A stretch of DNA of 64,000 nt. It comes from Avena insularis. Taxonomy: Eukaryota; Streptophyta; Magnoliopsida; Poales; Poaceae. The notes beneath the pieces were generated by a model. The model had not been told where the DNA came from. It was given only the letters and a program-made list of their open reading frames with translations, and ran no database searches. Positions 34,453 through 46,803 of the stretch are shown here, in pieces; the first letter of the stretch is position 1; each line of letters starts with the position of its first letter. A program made the translations under genes and the position numbers. Location of the stretch: NCBI GenBank assembly GCA_023614405.1, contig CM042694.1:132189711-132253710 (forward strand), in the 5' to 3' direction.

Positions 34453-37400
34453 TGATGTAGAGCTCGTTGGGAACCCCAAGAGGAAGGTATGGTGAGCACA
34501 GCAGCGCGTTTCCCTCAGTTATGAAACCAAGGTTTAATCGAACCAGTAGGAGCAAGGAAACACCCCAAAGGTGTTACTAGCTGAGCTTTGGCGTATGCAC
34601 TAGTGCTAGTAGCAACGTGGAGACCTGCACAACACAACCACAGAACTTTGTCCCCAACTTGCGATGAGGTTGTCAATCTCACCGTGTTTTGTGGAAAACA
34701 AAGGATTAAACGTATCGAATGGAAAGAAGTAAAAGTTTGCAGAAAGTAAACACAAAGCAGCAAAAGATTGTAGATTGTATGTAAAAGAAAAAGGACCGGG
34801 ATCCATAGTTCACTAGAGGTGGCTCTCCTTAAGATAGATAACATGCTGGGTGAACAAATTACAGCGGGGCAATTGACAAACACCGAGAAAGCAATACATG
34901 CATATACTAATCATCTTGACTCCTTTGAGACTTGATTGGGCATTACAACATAATACATAGACTGCCATCCAACTGCATCTATGACTAATAATCCGCCTTC
35001 AGGTTATCATCCGAACCCCCTCCAGTATTAAGTTGCAAGCAATAGATTATTGCTTTACGAATTGCTAGTAAAGTAAACAATACGATTGTTCTATGAACAA
35101 AGGATTGTAGTTTTCTCCCTAGTAGCAACAGCACATCTAGTACCTTAGAGATTTCTGTCACTTCCCCAGATTAAACAGAGGCATGAACCCACTATCGAGC
35201 ATAAATACTAACTCTTGGAGTTGCTAGCATCTACTTGGCCAAGATAGCTACTAACAACGGAAAGCATGCAAGATCACAAATAACAAAGACATGATAGAAT
35301 CAATAATCAATCTGAAATAGCATCTCAATATCCATCGGATCCCTGCAAACACAACATGCAGAATTACAAATAGATGATCTTGATCATGAACGGAGCTCAC
35401 AAGATCTAAACATGAAAGCACAAAGGAGGAGAACCAGCCATCTAGCTACTACATGGATCCGTAGTCCAAGGATGAACTACTCACGCATCACACCGGAGGC
35501 TTGCATGGTGATGAAGAAGGCCTCCAGGGTGAATTCCCCTCTCCGGCAGGGTGCCGGGAAGAGCTTCAGATCCCTCCCGATCTAGGGATGGAGATGACGG
35601 CGGCTACAGACTCTTTCATGGATTTTTGATCGGGTCCTTAGGGTTTACGTCCCGAGGGCATCTTATAGTCGGAAGGGGAGACCGAGGGGGCCACACCACC
35701 TGGCGCGGTCGAGGCCTGCGTCAGGCCAGTGGTGTGGTGGCCCCTGGCCCCTCTCCGTCTCGTATTCTGGCACTTGATGACTTCCGTAAAAAGAGGCACT
35801 TTGGCTTTGGTCCCGTCCAATTCCGAGAATATTTATTTTCTGACTTTCCTGGAACCAAAAACAGCAGAAAACTGGCAGCTGGCACTGTGGCTCTTGTTAA
35901 TAGGTTAGTCCAAGAAATCATATGAAAAGTACTCCAAAGTGTGGACAAAACACAAGAAAGTGGATAAAACCAAGCATGGAACACCAAAAATTATAGATAC
36001 ATTTGCAATGTATCAACATCCCCAAGCTTAACTCCTGCTCGTCCTCGAGTAGGTAAGTGATAAAAAGAAAGAATAATTTTTGAGGTGACATGCACCATCA
36101 AAGACTTGATCAATAGTATTTGTAAAACATTCAAAGCTGGGATCATGGTACTTCAATCATAACATGAAAGACAAAGTTCTAGCAATAAGACAAAGAAACT
36201 ATGATGCAACATGAAAAGGCACAAACAAAAGATTCATGAATAACAATGCTTTGCAAGATGTTTGTTTGTTTCACATAAAGAAAACATAGTATAATAGTAT
36301 TCAGCTTGTCCCTCAATAGAGTAGCAAATAAAAATGCATAGGACACCTTCAAAGTTCTTAAGAGTGACTAGATACAATAGTTTAAAACAAGAAATATCAA
36401 AGTATGCATCAATCAACTAGTCTTGAGACAATGCACATAGAACTAAGAATGGCCACTATGCTGTCAAAGTAGGTGCATAAAGGTAGAAGGTGGAGACTCA
36501 ATATAATGGTGGAAGAAAGGCCTTTTTATAAAAGGAAGTAGGGATTCAAGTCTCATAAAGAGCTTCCAAAAATTATGGTACTTATAGCTTTTAGCTCTCA
36601 TTGCCCCTATCATAAGCATCTTTAAGGTGATTAAGGTTAAAGTGACACAACTAAGAGGATATGCTTGACAAGTTATAAACTGAAATCTCATGCCCCTTAC
36701 TTACGAAGACCGATCCTCATGCTACTCAACTTCAGTCACGAGTAAGCTCTTGTCATTGTAAGTACATGTGTATCATAAAGAACCGCCAACGGGGTACCCC
36801 TTGCACATGATACGGGAGCTTTCCCATAATCAAAATGACAAGGCAAGCAGACAATGGGCATCTCAGCGATCTTTTTATTTGCTATTTGCATAGGTTTTTA
36901 TTGAGGATGCTTCATAGAGTGCTCATTATGGTGATGCTGCAAGTTTCCACCATGATTAGGCATGGCTTAGGCTAGCGGCCCAGGCGTTTCTCTAACACAC
37001 ATACAAACTCCATGATCTTACAAGTTCCACTTTTATTTCACACCGCCGGGATCCGTAAGCAAAAGAACATGATATCAACAGGGTACAAAGTACAAGTGCA
37101 ATGTTGAAAGCGTTCCCCATGAAACATGGTTCTGCTAATTTCAACTTATAAAGTGCAAGCATATACGCAACAAAGAAGGACCCAATGGTTCAAGTTTATT
37201 AGATGCAAAAAGTAAAGTGTGCCATCAAGTTCGTGAGAGCTTTAATCACTAGTTTTCTCATAACAAGTTTAATTTGGAAAGTAAACAAAAGCATGAATAT
37301 ACTTGGAATAGCATAAGCTAGTAGGTAGGTATGGTGGACTCTTTGGAATAACTTGGTTTAGGGAGTTGGATGCATGAGTGGAACTCATACTTGGTTGTGG

Positions 37401-37944
37401 ATGCTAGCAAAAGACTGGGAGCGACAAACTAAGAGAGCAATAATGGCCATAATCATGCAGAGCGACAAAACATCATTGATAAAAGCATAAAGTGATACTA
37501 CAATTTGAAAACTAAAGGATCATAAAGGCTATGGTGACTTGAGATAGTCATAACATGGTGTGAGCATGCGCCAAGTCAACCCAAATAAAGCATCAAAGGA
37601 GAATACCACTATACTATGCTTTAATATGCTAAAACAACGCATGATTCATCCAAGGCACAATAAGCAATCTCAATTGTTTATAACAAGTCATGCTACAGCA
37701 AAGAATACTAATCATAAAGCCAAAACAATATCAAGCATGGCATGACAAAGCATAGGCCACAGTCAAAAACGAGCTCTTTTTACCACATAAGTATGAACTT
37801 TCGTACTCTTTTCTGAACCAAACCAAACTATTTGCAAACCAATGTATGAAAGAGGGGGTCCAACCAATTTATTCAGAAAACTAAGAAAACAAAAGCAAAT
37901 GAAAAACCACAACGAAAACGAAAAAGAAGACGCTCCAAAAAGAA
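34453..37944 (-). mobile_element. 3' part of an LTR retrotransposon: one LTR plus internal stub
   Basis: 34453-36015 is an LTR with TG...CA ends of the same family as the solo LTR at 26849-28277. Just inside it, read on the minus strand, is AAGCTTGGGGATGT, suitable as polypurine tract, so this is the 3' LTR of a minus-strand element. 36016-37944 is non-coding internal sequence with no gag or pol motif. The other LTR is missing and the right end passes straight into the tandem repeat that the element interrupts. 34409-34452 is unexplained. Gypsy superfamily is likely but not shown. Confidence 0.75.
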
Positions 37945-40319
37945 TCTGCATCTTGACAACTTAAGGAAATTAGGTCAAACTTGAGCTACAAGTTAGCGTG
38001 ATAGATTGCTCTTGGATTAATTGTCTTTTAAAAGGTAGATGGGTGCATCTTTTCGAAGGTGACAGCGGTGGTGACGGCGACGGTGGTGCAGAGTGGCGGT
38101 CGAGCGCGGCGACGGAGAACAACGACGGAGAGGAGGACGGCGACAGGTAAATCTTAGGTTTCTTTGGATTTTTTAAGAAAAAGCTTTTGGTGGTACCCAT
38201 CGGGGGTCAATTAAGAGTATATCGTTAACCACCAAGAGTTTGGACAACAAGTTTAACTTCTTGCTAAGATTTTGCATCTTGACAATTTAATGAAGGTCGG
38301 TCAAACCTGAGCTACATAAGTAAGATAACAAGAGGGAGGCACCGCGAGACTTTCAAAAAAAAGAGGCAACACGAGAGCAGCGCAGAGGAGGACTTAAAGG
38401 CGGTGCGATGTCAGAGCAAAGCTATGATGGGCTGCTGACATGAGGTACATGGTACACTGCATTAGTAGTAAATTTATGGACCTACTACTAGTATATGCAT
38501 GCAAAACAAGTTGCGTTTTCTATGTCCTTCGCTGGCTCTCATCATCCATCCTCCATCGATCTCTTCTCTACAGCCGCGGGTGCATAGTCCGGCTTGTCTC
38601 TTCCTCATCCACATCGTGGCGCTGCGCACGTGTGCCTTGGTACAGCCCACCAATCTACTTCCAGCAACCATTTTTCTGTTCTGAAATTCAAAATAATCAT
38701 CAACACCAATACAAGAAGGCTCAAAGGTGACAATAATTACAAAAAGTTCCCTGGACCACCTTGCGACGACAACAAACCCTATCGCGATAACAGAAGCGTC
38801 TCGCTCCTCCACGACCTCTAGTTCCAAAAAATAAATAAAGAATGCCACCACCGCAATTTTCAGACAAAGTGTACCATGCTTTCTTACAATTACCAAGTTT
38901 TAGGATTTTTCAAGCGAACATAGAAAGGTTTTTCATTTTATTCATGTTCAATCTTTTGCTTTTTGACGAGGTTGTTGCATCATAATGCTAGATGTTGTAT
39001 AGTTTAATCGCTAGGTATTGTATATGCTGGTATAAGGCCGGTAGTAAATGATGTGTCACTTTGTTATACCTAAGACTCAGTTATACTATTGAACTTGCTC
39101 TCACACGCTTCTTATAGATTATTAAATTAGACCTAATTCGACAAATCGATGGAAAGTCATTTGAGTGGGTTAAATTAGGTAGAAATTTAAGACTAAAAAA
39201 TATAACATGTAATTTATCCAACCACTTTATGTACTAGTAAATAAATGGCACATGCTATGAATTCTAATTTAGCCATATTAACCATACTTCATTCTGAAAA
39301 AAACTTTTACTTCTTTACCATGCTAACATGCACCGACCTATACCAAAATATGGACACACCGTCATTATAGATATATAGAGTATGTCCATGACCTTGGTCA
39401 TTTGCCTTTAAACCCAAGAAAGTTCACACAGAGTACATCCTATAGTAGACCATACCGTGAAGTGAGTTTTTCAAGTATTTTTACTGGTAGAATAAATTAA
39501 AGAACATAGAATGGCCCCCTCCCCCACAAATATTCGTACAAAATGGACAATTCTTTCTTACAGTTTACCAAGTTTAAGGATTTTTCAAACTCCCAAGCCA
39601 AAGCTCCACGCACTTAATTGAGTCTATGCCAATAAAATGAAATTACGTCAAACCTGAATACATGTGAGCGCGATAGACTATTTCTCTTGAAAATTTCGAA
39701 AATTCTTCTAAAGGAACCCGGACGGTGAATATATCATGGGCCAACAATAGTTTTGAAAAATGCCAGCACTGATTAGTATTTGCATAACGACAAATTGGCT
39801 TCAGTGACCAATCAAGGTCATGGCCATATCCACATAATAGTTTAGGACCCCTGAGTCTAGCGCGATGAGGAAGGGAGTACAAGGCACGAGTGTCTAAGCG
39901 CATCCATAATGTAGGACCTACATGGCTTATATGGAAATTACCACAAGGTATAAGATCAACATTTGCCACAAGATAGGGCTCACATAGCTTATCATATTGC
40001 TCCTTGCAAGAGAGAGGAGAGAGGGGAAATGATGTTTCTATTCTCTATGGAAACCCATAAGCTTGAGGCAACTTTATGTTCTCCACAATGTATAAGGTGA
40101 ACCTTAGTGGATGCCACATAGGCCTTAAGGTGTGTTTTTTACACATTATTGCGGATATCCTAACGAAAAAAAGCAAATGATGGGCCCACTTGGTAGTGTA
40201 TGACCAAGCTATAAAACTCCTACGCAAAAGTTAGCATCTTCAGTTTAGTAGGTTCCATGGACCATCTCATTTAGACACTATCTAAACGGTGGAGCTCACT
40301 CATAGTATAGTAAGTAGTA
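37945..40319. repeat. Mosaic of fragments of the 850-bp unit and unassigned sequence
   Basis: 37945-38050 and 38170-38330 are pieces of the array unit (TGCATCTTGACAACTTAA, core AAATTAGGTCAAACTTGAGC). 38399-38642 is an inverted piece of the unit and is repeated at 42271-42515. 38055-38130 is a short GC-rich GGCGACGG-type run. 38830-39590 is AT-rich with nothing recognised. 39600-39690 is another weak unit fragment. 39960-40250 resembles 42000-42200. No gene is seen; the frame at 38474-38896 crosses the inverted piece. Confidence 0.55.
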
Positions 40320-40430
40320 CTCCCTCAGTTTCAATATATATAAGATGTTTTAGGTTTGTGAAGGTTATGTATCTAGTCATCTTTTAGTGTGTAGATTCGG
40401 AGTGAACCTCTATGAACCTATACATTAAAA
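40320..40430. mobile_element. Truncated Stowaway-like MITE
   Basis: The fragment starts CTCCCTCAGTTTCAATATATATAA-type sequence after a TA dinucleotide (40318-40319), matching the Tc1/Mariner Stowaway end. The opposite inverted repeat is absent; at about 40431 the sequence switches to the core of the tandem repeat family. Confidence 0.6.
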
Positions 40431-40540
40431 TGTCATCTTGACAATTTTACGAAATTAGGTCGAACTTGAGCTACAAGTAAGCGTGATATATTGGTCTTGA
40501 ATTAAATGTCATTTCAGAGGTAGATGAGTACACCTTCTTG

Positions 40541-41050
40541 TGTCGTGGTATTGGCCACGGCAGATGCTACAGGGTAGCTTACATAGAGGAAAGGGAAACG
40601 CGATGTAGGAGAATCCGGGAGCGAGATTGGCACACGATGTACCTAGGTTCACGTCCCATCGATGGAAGATCGCTACGTCCTGCTATCAATCCAGTATATG
40701 ATCATAGATTGGTTACATGGGAGCCGCCATAGGCGGAGGGAGACACTAGATACAATATGACGTACCCCATGGGGGTGCCCTTGGTGGCTTTATATATGTA
40801 GTCGGTTAGGGTTTACAAGTGCTAATGAGCTTTCTATTGGAGTTTCCATCTTGGGCCTTCGGTCGGCGAGACGTGTAGGTCTAGTATGCGCCAGACGTCG
40901 TATTTGGCGAGTCGTGGAATCGCCGTTCGAGTTGATTGGGATGCTCTGCTTCTTCCTAGAAAGGCTGTGTCTAGTCGTCGGTTCCCGCGAGCCCACTCGC
41001 CATGGGTGACTCCGCTCCGTGGGTATACCTCGATTGGCATTCCCCCATCA
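40541..41050 (-). mobile_element. Candidate 510-bp solo LTR
   Basis: On the minus strand the segment runs from TGATGGGGGAATG (41050) to CCACGACA (40541), with a TATATATAAAG promoter motif near 40800-40786. It interrupts a repeat unit whose uninterrupted form (CTTCTTGTAGTAAA) is visible at 45289-45300. Left flank CTTCTTG and right flank TGTAGTAAA rejoin that unit, but a full 5-bp duplication is not preserved. The frames at 40790-41211 are within it. Confidence 0.6.
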
Positions 41051-42060
41051 TGTAGTAAATAACTTTGTTTGAGTGAGTATTCAACTATTAGGAAAAACAT
41101 TCTCAATTTTCCAAGTGATGACGAGATTGTTCTTTTCCGCAAAGAAAGCCCGAAGAATATTGGATCTGAATGCCACAAGCCAAGTTTCAGACATATATAG
41201 TGGGTTAGCATGTTTTACTTACGATTCCCATGTTTTGTGAGTTTTCGATCTTCCTCTAGCTAACTCCGTTCACTTGAATGACTTTATGTCGATGTATCGA
41301 AATTAGGTCAAATTTGACCTACAACTAAATGGTAGGTTGCTTTGAAAGTTTTATGAAAAAGCTTTTGGAGGTACCCATCGGGTGGTCAATTAATATATCC
41401 GAAACCACCATAAGTTTTGACGACAGGTTCAACTTCTTGCTAAGATTTTGCATCTTGATAATTTAATAAAATTAGGTCAAACTTGAGCTACAAGTAAGCA
41501 TGATAGATTGCTCTTGAATTAAATGTCATTTCAGAGGTAGATGAGTGCATCTTCTTGTAAAGTAGTGTCGTCGATGTGAGTGTCCAACTACTAGGACATA
41601 ACATTCTCAATTCATGACGAGATCATTCTTTTCTATAAAGAAAGTGCGAAGAATATTCAATCTGAATGCCACAAGCCAAGTTTTCACACATATACAATGG
41701 ATCAACAACATGTTGTACCCGTGAGTCCGATGCTTTATGAGCTTTCAAGCTTCCTAGCCAACTCCGCCCACTTGAATGACTCCATGTCGATGTATTGAAA
41801 TAAGGTCGAATTTGAACTACAAGTAATAAATTGTAGGTTGCTTTGAAAGTTTTATGAAAAAATCTTTTGGAGGTACCATCGAGCAGTCATAATATATCAT
41901 AAACCGCAAAGAGCTTTGATGAGTAGTTCGACCTCTAGCTAAGATTTTGCATCTTGAAAATTTTGAACCCCTTTTGAAAACAATCACATGAAATAGGGAG
42001 ATAGGGGAAATGGTTTTTCTATTATCTATGGGCAACCCACAAGCTTGAGGTGCACCTTAG
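41051..42060. repeat. Two tandem units of about 500 bp related to the 850-bp array
   Basis: 41081-41580 and 41583-42060 share GCCACAAGCCAAG, TCCTAGC(C/T)AACTCCG and CTTTTGGAGGTACCC in the same order, offset by about 500 bp. They keep the core AAATTAGGTCAAACTTGAGC. No coding frame. Confidence 0.75.
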
Positions 42061-42270
42061 GCTTAAAGATAACTTTATTTTTTCCACTATGTATAAGGTG
42101 AACCTTAGCGGATGCCATATAGTAGGCCTTATTAAGGTGTGCTTTTTTACACAATGTGGGAGTAGTATATTTCTTTGCTTAGACATATGGTCACCTCTGT
42201 CCACCCGCTGTACATGCTAAGAGAATAAAACGTTGGCAGGGGAAGAAGGCATCAGCGAAGAGAAGTTGAA

Positions 42271-42515
42271 GGCGGTTCCATGTCAGAGCAAAGTTATGAT
42301 GGGTTCCTAACACGAGGTACTCCTGTGGCCTTACAGTCTACACTCTAGTAGTAGTAAATTTCAGGACCTATGAATGCAAAACAAATCGTGTGTTTTCTCT
42401 CTCCTTCGCTATCCTCCATCTCTCCTCCCCTTTACCCTCGCCCACCGGCCCGGCTGATCTCTCCCTCATCCACAGCGTGGCGCTGCGCACGTGTGCCTTG
42501 GTATGGCGGCTCTGT
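42271..42515. repeat. Inverted copy of part of the 850-bp unit
   Basis: 42271-42515 and 38399-38642 are direct copies of each other (ATGTCAGAGCAAAG, GTGGCGCTGCGCACGTGTGCC). Their right halves are the reverse complement of the AGGTCGACGCACGTG...AAGGAGAG segment in the array units at 31900-32040. Other parts of the mosaic are in direct orientation, so inversion has occurred within the family. Confidence 0.7.
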
Positions 42516-42699
42516 GTCTCTGGCGTGTTCCGTAGCCGCGCGTTGGTGTGGAGTAGGGACGAGGAGTACATAGGAAGGAAACCACTTTGGTCCTTGGCAG
42601 CAAAAAAATTCAAACTTTTCCAGTTTTCGAAATTTTCACTTGCTTTCCAAACATCAGGAGGGAAGGTTATTCAAAAGATCAGCCATTCGTAGTATTGTA

Positions 42700-44820
42700 C
42701 TTCTTATCTTATATTTATCTTTTCTTATCTCTTACAATACCATACCACTGTATATTGTACGGAACATTGACCGTTTGATCAAGACTAGCAAATCCAAACA
42801 TTGCTAACCGTTGGATCTTATTTTCCATTCTTAGCATCTAGAAAGATTCTACTAATAGTCTTTAGTACCATGAATGCTAGTATGCACAAACCTCAAAACA
42901 CACACTTAATTCATTGCTCAGTTTTAGGGTCCTTGTGCTAAATGCATGGACTTGGATGCACTTTTCATTTTTTTATGAGATCCTTGATGTAACTTGTACT
43001 TCCACCGACCGTGTTAACTCTCAAGCACCTCGCTCCTACGAGACCTACCATTTTATCGGCCATTCGCAGTACTTCTTATCTTATATTTAACTTGTCTTAT
43101 CTCTTACAATACCATACCACTGCATAGTGTACAGATTAACTTTGAACATTGACCGTTGGATCAAGACTAGCAAATCCAAACATTGCCAACCATTGGATCT
43201 TCTTTTCCACTCTTAGCATCTAGAAAGATTCTACTGATAGTATTTAGCACGATGAACGCTAGTATGTGCAAACCTCAAAACACACACTTCATTGCTCAGT
43301 TTCAGGGTCCCTGTGCTAAATGATGCATGGAATTGGATGCAATAATTTTCATTTTTTATGAGGTCCTTGCTGTAACTTGTACTTCCACTGGCCGTGTTAA
43401 CTCTCAAGCACCTCGCTCCTACGAGACCTACCATTTGATCGGCCATTTGTAGTACTCTTATCTTTATCTTGTCTTATCTCTCACAATACCATACCACTGC
43501 ATAGTGAACGGAACATTGAACACTAACCGTTGGATCAAGACTAGCAAATCCAAACATTGCCAACCATTGGTTCTTCTTTTCCATTCTTAGCATAACACGA
43601 TGAACGCTAGTATGCACAAACCTCAAAACACACACTTCATTGCTCAGTTTCAGGGTCCTTGCACTAAATGCCTGGACTTGGATGTAATTTTCATTATTTA
43701 CAAGGTCCTTGATGTAACTTGTACTTCCACCGACCATGTTAACTCTCAAGCACCTCGCTCCTACGAGACCTACCATTAGATCGTCCATTCGCAGTACTTT
43801 TTATGTTATCTTTATCTTATCTTATCTCTTACATATACTATATATAATGGAGCAGTTTTGAATTGGATCCATAGCACCAATCCTAACCGTTGGGTTGTTA
43901 GATCCAATGGTTCAGAGCAGCTGGATTTGTGTTGAATAGTACTTAGAGCAAACTCCACCATGTTCTAAACCATTATGTCACCACCCCAATATTTCATAGC
44001 ATAGTAGGCTATATTCTAAATATGTGTAGATAGTTATTATTAATAGACTTAATGTATGCATTTTTTCTCTAACAAGACTATTGGTTAATAACAACTTAAT
44101 GTTTGTTAAATCACATTTCATACAATATATATATACCTGTGGGCCACGTGCCTTTTACTAGTGTCTTACAATACCATACCACTACATCGTGGTGTATGGA
44201 TTAACTTTGAACATTGACCGTTGGATCAAGATTGGCAAATCCAAACATTGCTAACCGTTGGATCTTCTTTTCCATTCTTAGCATCTAGAAAGATTCTACC
44301 GATAGTCTTGAGCACGATGAACGCTAGTATGCGCAAACCTCAAAACACAAACTCCATTGCTCAGTTTTCATGGTCCTTGTTATAATAAATGCATGGAATT
44401 GGATGCAATTTTCATTTTTATGATGTCCTTGATGTAACTTGTACTTCCACCCACCATGTTAACTCTCAAGCACCTCGCTCCTACGAGACCTACCATTAGA
44501 TCGACCATTCGTAATACCAAACACCACTTCATAGTGTATGGAATAACTTTGAACATTGACCATTGGATCAAGACTGGCAAATCCAAATATTGCTAACCGC
44601 TGGATCTTCTTTTCCATTCTTAGCATCTAGAAGATTCTATTCATAGTCTTTAGCACAATGAATGCTAGTAAGTGCAAACCTGAAAACACACTCCAGTTCT
44701 TAGTTTTAGGGAACTTGTGCTAAGTGCATGGACTTGGATGTAATTTTCACTTTTATGAGGTCCTTGATGTAACTTGTACTTCCACTCACCGTGTTAACTA
44801 AAGCACCTCGCTCCTACGGG
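42700..44820. repeat. Tandem array of about 370-bp units, interrupted by a Helitron
   Basis: Units are marked by GAACATTGACCGTTGGATCA-type sequence at 42768, 43146, 43511, 44211 and 44551 and by CTCAAGCACCTCGCTCCTACG near each end. Spacing is 340-380 bp where undisturbed. The frames at 43231-43788 and 44380-44586 (minus) share a run around GARCLRVN, because they are shadows of the same repeat, not because they are a gene family. Confidence 0.88.
43825..44161 (+). mobile_element. Short non-autonomous Helitron
   Basis: The 337-bp element starts TCTCTTACATATACTATATA after an A and ends CTAG followed by a T, with a GC hairpin-like GGCCACGTGCC 7 bp before the end. This is the Helitron signature (TC...CTRR between A and T, no target duplication). 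The empty site is provided by the neighbouring array units, which read TTA then TCTCTTACAATACC without interruption. A relative lies at 46520-46803. Confidence 0.85.
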
Positions 44821-44879
44821 ACCTACTGTAGTTAGAATAAAATGCAACAGAGCCCATATTATCACACAAAGTGGACCAC

Positions 44880-45790
44880 TGTTTCTTATAATTCCATTTT
44901 TCAAGCTTCCTAGCTAACTTTGCACACTTCACTGACTTCTTGCTGATTTAACAAAATTAGGTCAAACTTGAGCTACAAGTAAGCGCGCTAGATTTCTCTT
45001 GAATTAAATGTCTTTTCAAAGGAAGATGGACGCATCTTCTTTTAGTAAACAATGTCATTGGTGTAAGTTTCCAACTATCACGAAAGAACATTCTCAGTTT
45101 TCAACCATCGGAGGGTCATTTAATATATCACAAACCACCATCGAGAGTTTTGACAAAAGGTTCAACTTCTTGCTAACATTTTGCATCTTGACAACTTAAC
45201 AAAATTAGGTCAAACTTGAGCTACAAGTAAGTGCGATAGATTGCTCTTGAATTAAATGTCTTTTCGGAGGTAGATGGGTGCATCTACTTCTTGTAGTAAA
45301 CAATGTCATCGGTGTAAGTTTCCAACTATCACGAAAGAACATTCTCAGTTTCCAACCATCATGGGATCATTTAATATATCACAAACCACCACCGAGAGTT
45401 TTCATGATATGTTCAACTTCTTGCTAAGATTTTTCATCTTGACAACTTAACGAAATTAGGTTAAACTTGAGCTACAAGTAAGCGTGATAGATTGCACTTA
45501 AATTAATTGTCTTTTCGAAGGTAGATGGGTCCATCTTATTTTAGTAAACGATGACGTCGGTGTGAGTTTCCTGCTATCAAAAAAGAAAATTCTCAATTTT
45601 CCCATGTTTGCAAATTTTAAAACGTCCTAGCTAACTTTGCGGACTTGAATGAGACTTTGTGCCATTTATCGAAATTAGGTAAAATTTGAACTACAAGTAA
45701 ATTGTATGTTGCTTTGAATGTTTTATGAAATTACTTTTCAGTGGTTTTCGATGTACTGAATTCCTGGTTAGCTTCAAAAGTTTTTTTGGA
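44880..45790. repeat. About three tandem units of roughly 250 bp
   Basis: The core AAATTAGGTCAAACTTGAGC recurs at about 44945, 45202 and 45443, each followed by CAAGTAAG and a CTTTTC-AGGTAGATGG segment. It is a shorter version of the 850-bp family. From 45600 the last unit runs as in the main array until about 45795, where an unrelated CT-rich stretch begins (45795-45850). Confidence 0.75.
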
Positions 45791-45965
45791 AAATTCTCCT
45801 CTTTGCTGCTCTCGCGCTGCCTCGTGCGTCCTCTCAGTCTCTCCTCTCTCCTAGTTTTTTTTCAACACGTGGGACACTCCTAGTGGCAATATTGTTCATC
45901 ATGTGAGGAAGCACCTATGAACTCCTACCAAATATGGGAACACCACCACGCCAAGTTCTTGAATA

Positions 45966-46233
45966 CTCCCTCCGTCCACAAATAAGTGTACTTCTAGTAG
46001 CTCTTAGTCTAAGTTAGACTTTTTTAAAATTTTGACTACTTTTTAAAACTAATCGAGCAATATATATAACATGAAATCTACATATTATGAAAGTACATTT
46101 CAAAATGAATAAACTTTTAGTACTAGTTTTGTGTCATAAATATTACTACATTTATAAATTAAAGTTGGTCAGAAATAATTAAGTTTGATTTAGAACAAAT
46201 GCTAGAAGTACACTTATTTGAGGACGGAGGAAG
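45966..46233. mobile_element. Complete Stowaway (Tc1/Mariner) MITE
   Basis: The 268-bp element has inverted repeats: CTCCCTCCGTCC at the left, and at the right GGACGGAGGAAG (46222-46233), with inner matching AATAAGTGTACTTCTAG and CTAGAAGTACACTTATT. It is flanked by TA on both sides (45964-45965 and 46234-46235). No coding capacity. Confidence 0.93.
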
Positions 46234-46235
46234 TA

Positions 46236-46420
46236 GATAAATGCACAAGATGAAGCACAACCAACATCATGATTTATCTCATAATTTCTGAGAACTTGAA
46301 AGTACGACAAATAAAAAGGGGTGCATGCACAACTAGTTTGTGGAATATACTTGAGAGATTGAAACGAGGTTGTGCAATATACTTGATAAATACAAGACAT
46401 CTATTTTGAGATGGAGGGAG
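46236..46420. mobile_element. Second, one-ended Stowaway-like MITE
   Basis: The right end reads CATCTATTTTGAGATGGAGGGAG followed by TA (46421-46422), the usual Stowaway end. The left inverted repeat is not present; the sequence begins at the TA of the preceding MITE, so this one was probably broken before or during that insertion. Confidence 0.6.
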
Positions 46421-46519
46421 TATTATTTGGGTGCTAGCCAAATTCAAAATCTCTGTCAAGCGACAAAATTTATAGCCTAGGCTGTGTGAATCGTATGTAT
46501 CCAATGTTGCGTGCAAAAA

Positions 46520-46803
46520 TCTCTACTGCTATAATGGAACAGTTTTGAATTGGATCCATAGCACCAATCCTGACTGTTGGGCTGTTAGATCCAATGGTTC
46601 AGAGCATCTGCATTCGTGTTGAAGGAGTAGTACCTAGAGCAAACTCCACCATGTTCTAGAACCATCATGTCACCACCACCAAAATTTCATAGCATAGTAA
46701 GTTGTATTCTCAATATGTGTAGATAGTTATTATTAATAGAATTAATGTTTGTTAAATCACATTTCATATAGTATATACATTTGTGGCACGTGCCTTTTAC
46801 TAG
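46520..46803 (+). mobile_element. Short non-autonomous Helitron, relative of 43825-44161
   Basis: The 284-bp element starts TCTCTACTGCTATAATGG after A and ends CTAG before T, with the perfect 10-bp palindrome GGCACGTGCC (46785-46795 region) before the end. It shares most of its length with the first Helitron (TTTTGAATTGGATCCATAGC, CTCCACCATGTTCTA). The first copy has about 50 bp more in its AT-rich right half. Confidence 0.85.

Noticed and set aside
38474..38896. 140-codon minus-strand frame
   Set aside because: It overlaps the inverted repeat piece 38399-38642, whose second copy at 42271-42515 does not keep the frame.
43231..44586. Apparent protein family sharing GARCLRVN on the minus strand (43231, 43474, 44380)
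   Set aside because: The frames are repeated because the 370-bp DNA unit is repeated; each is broken differently.
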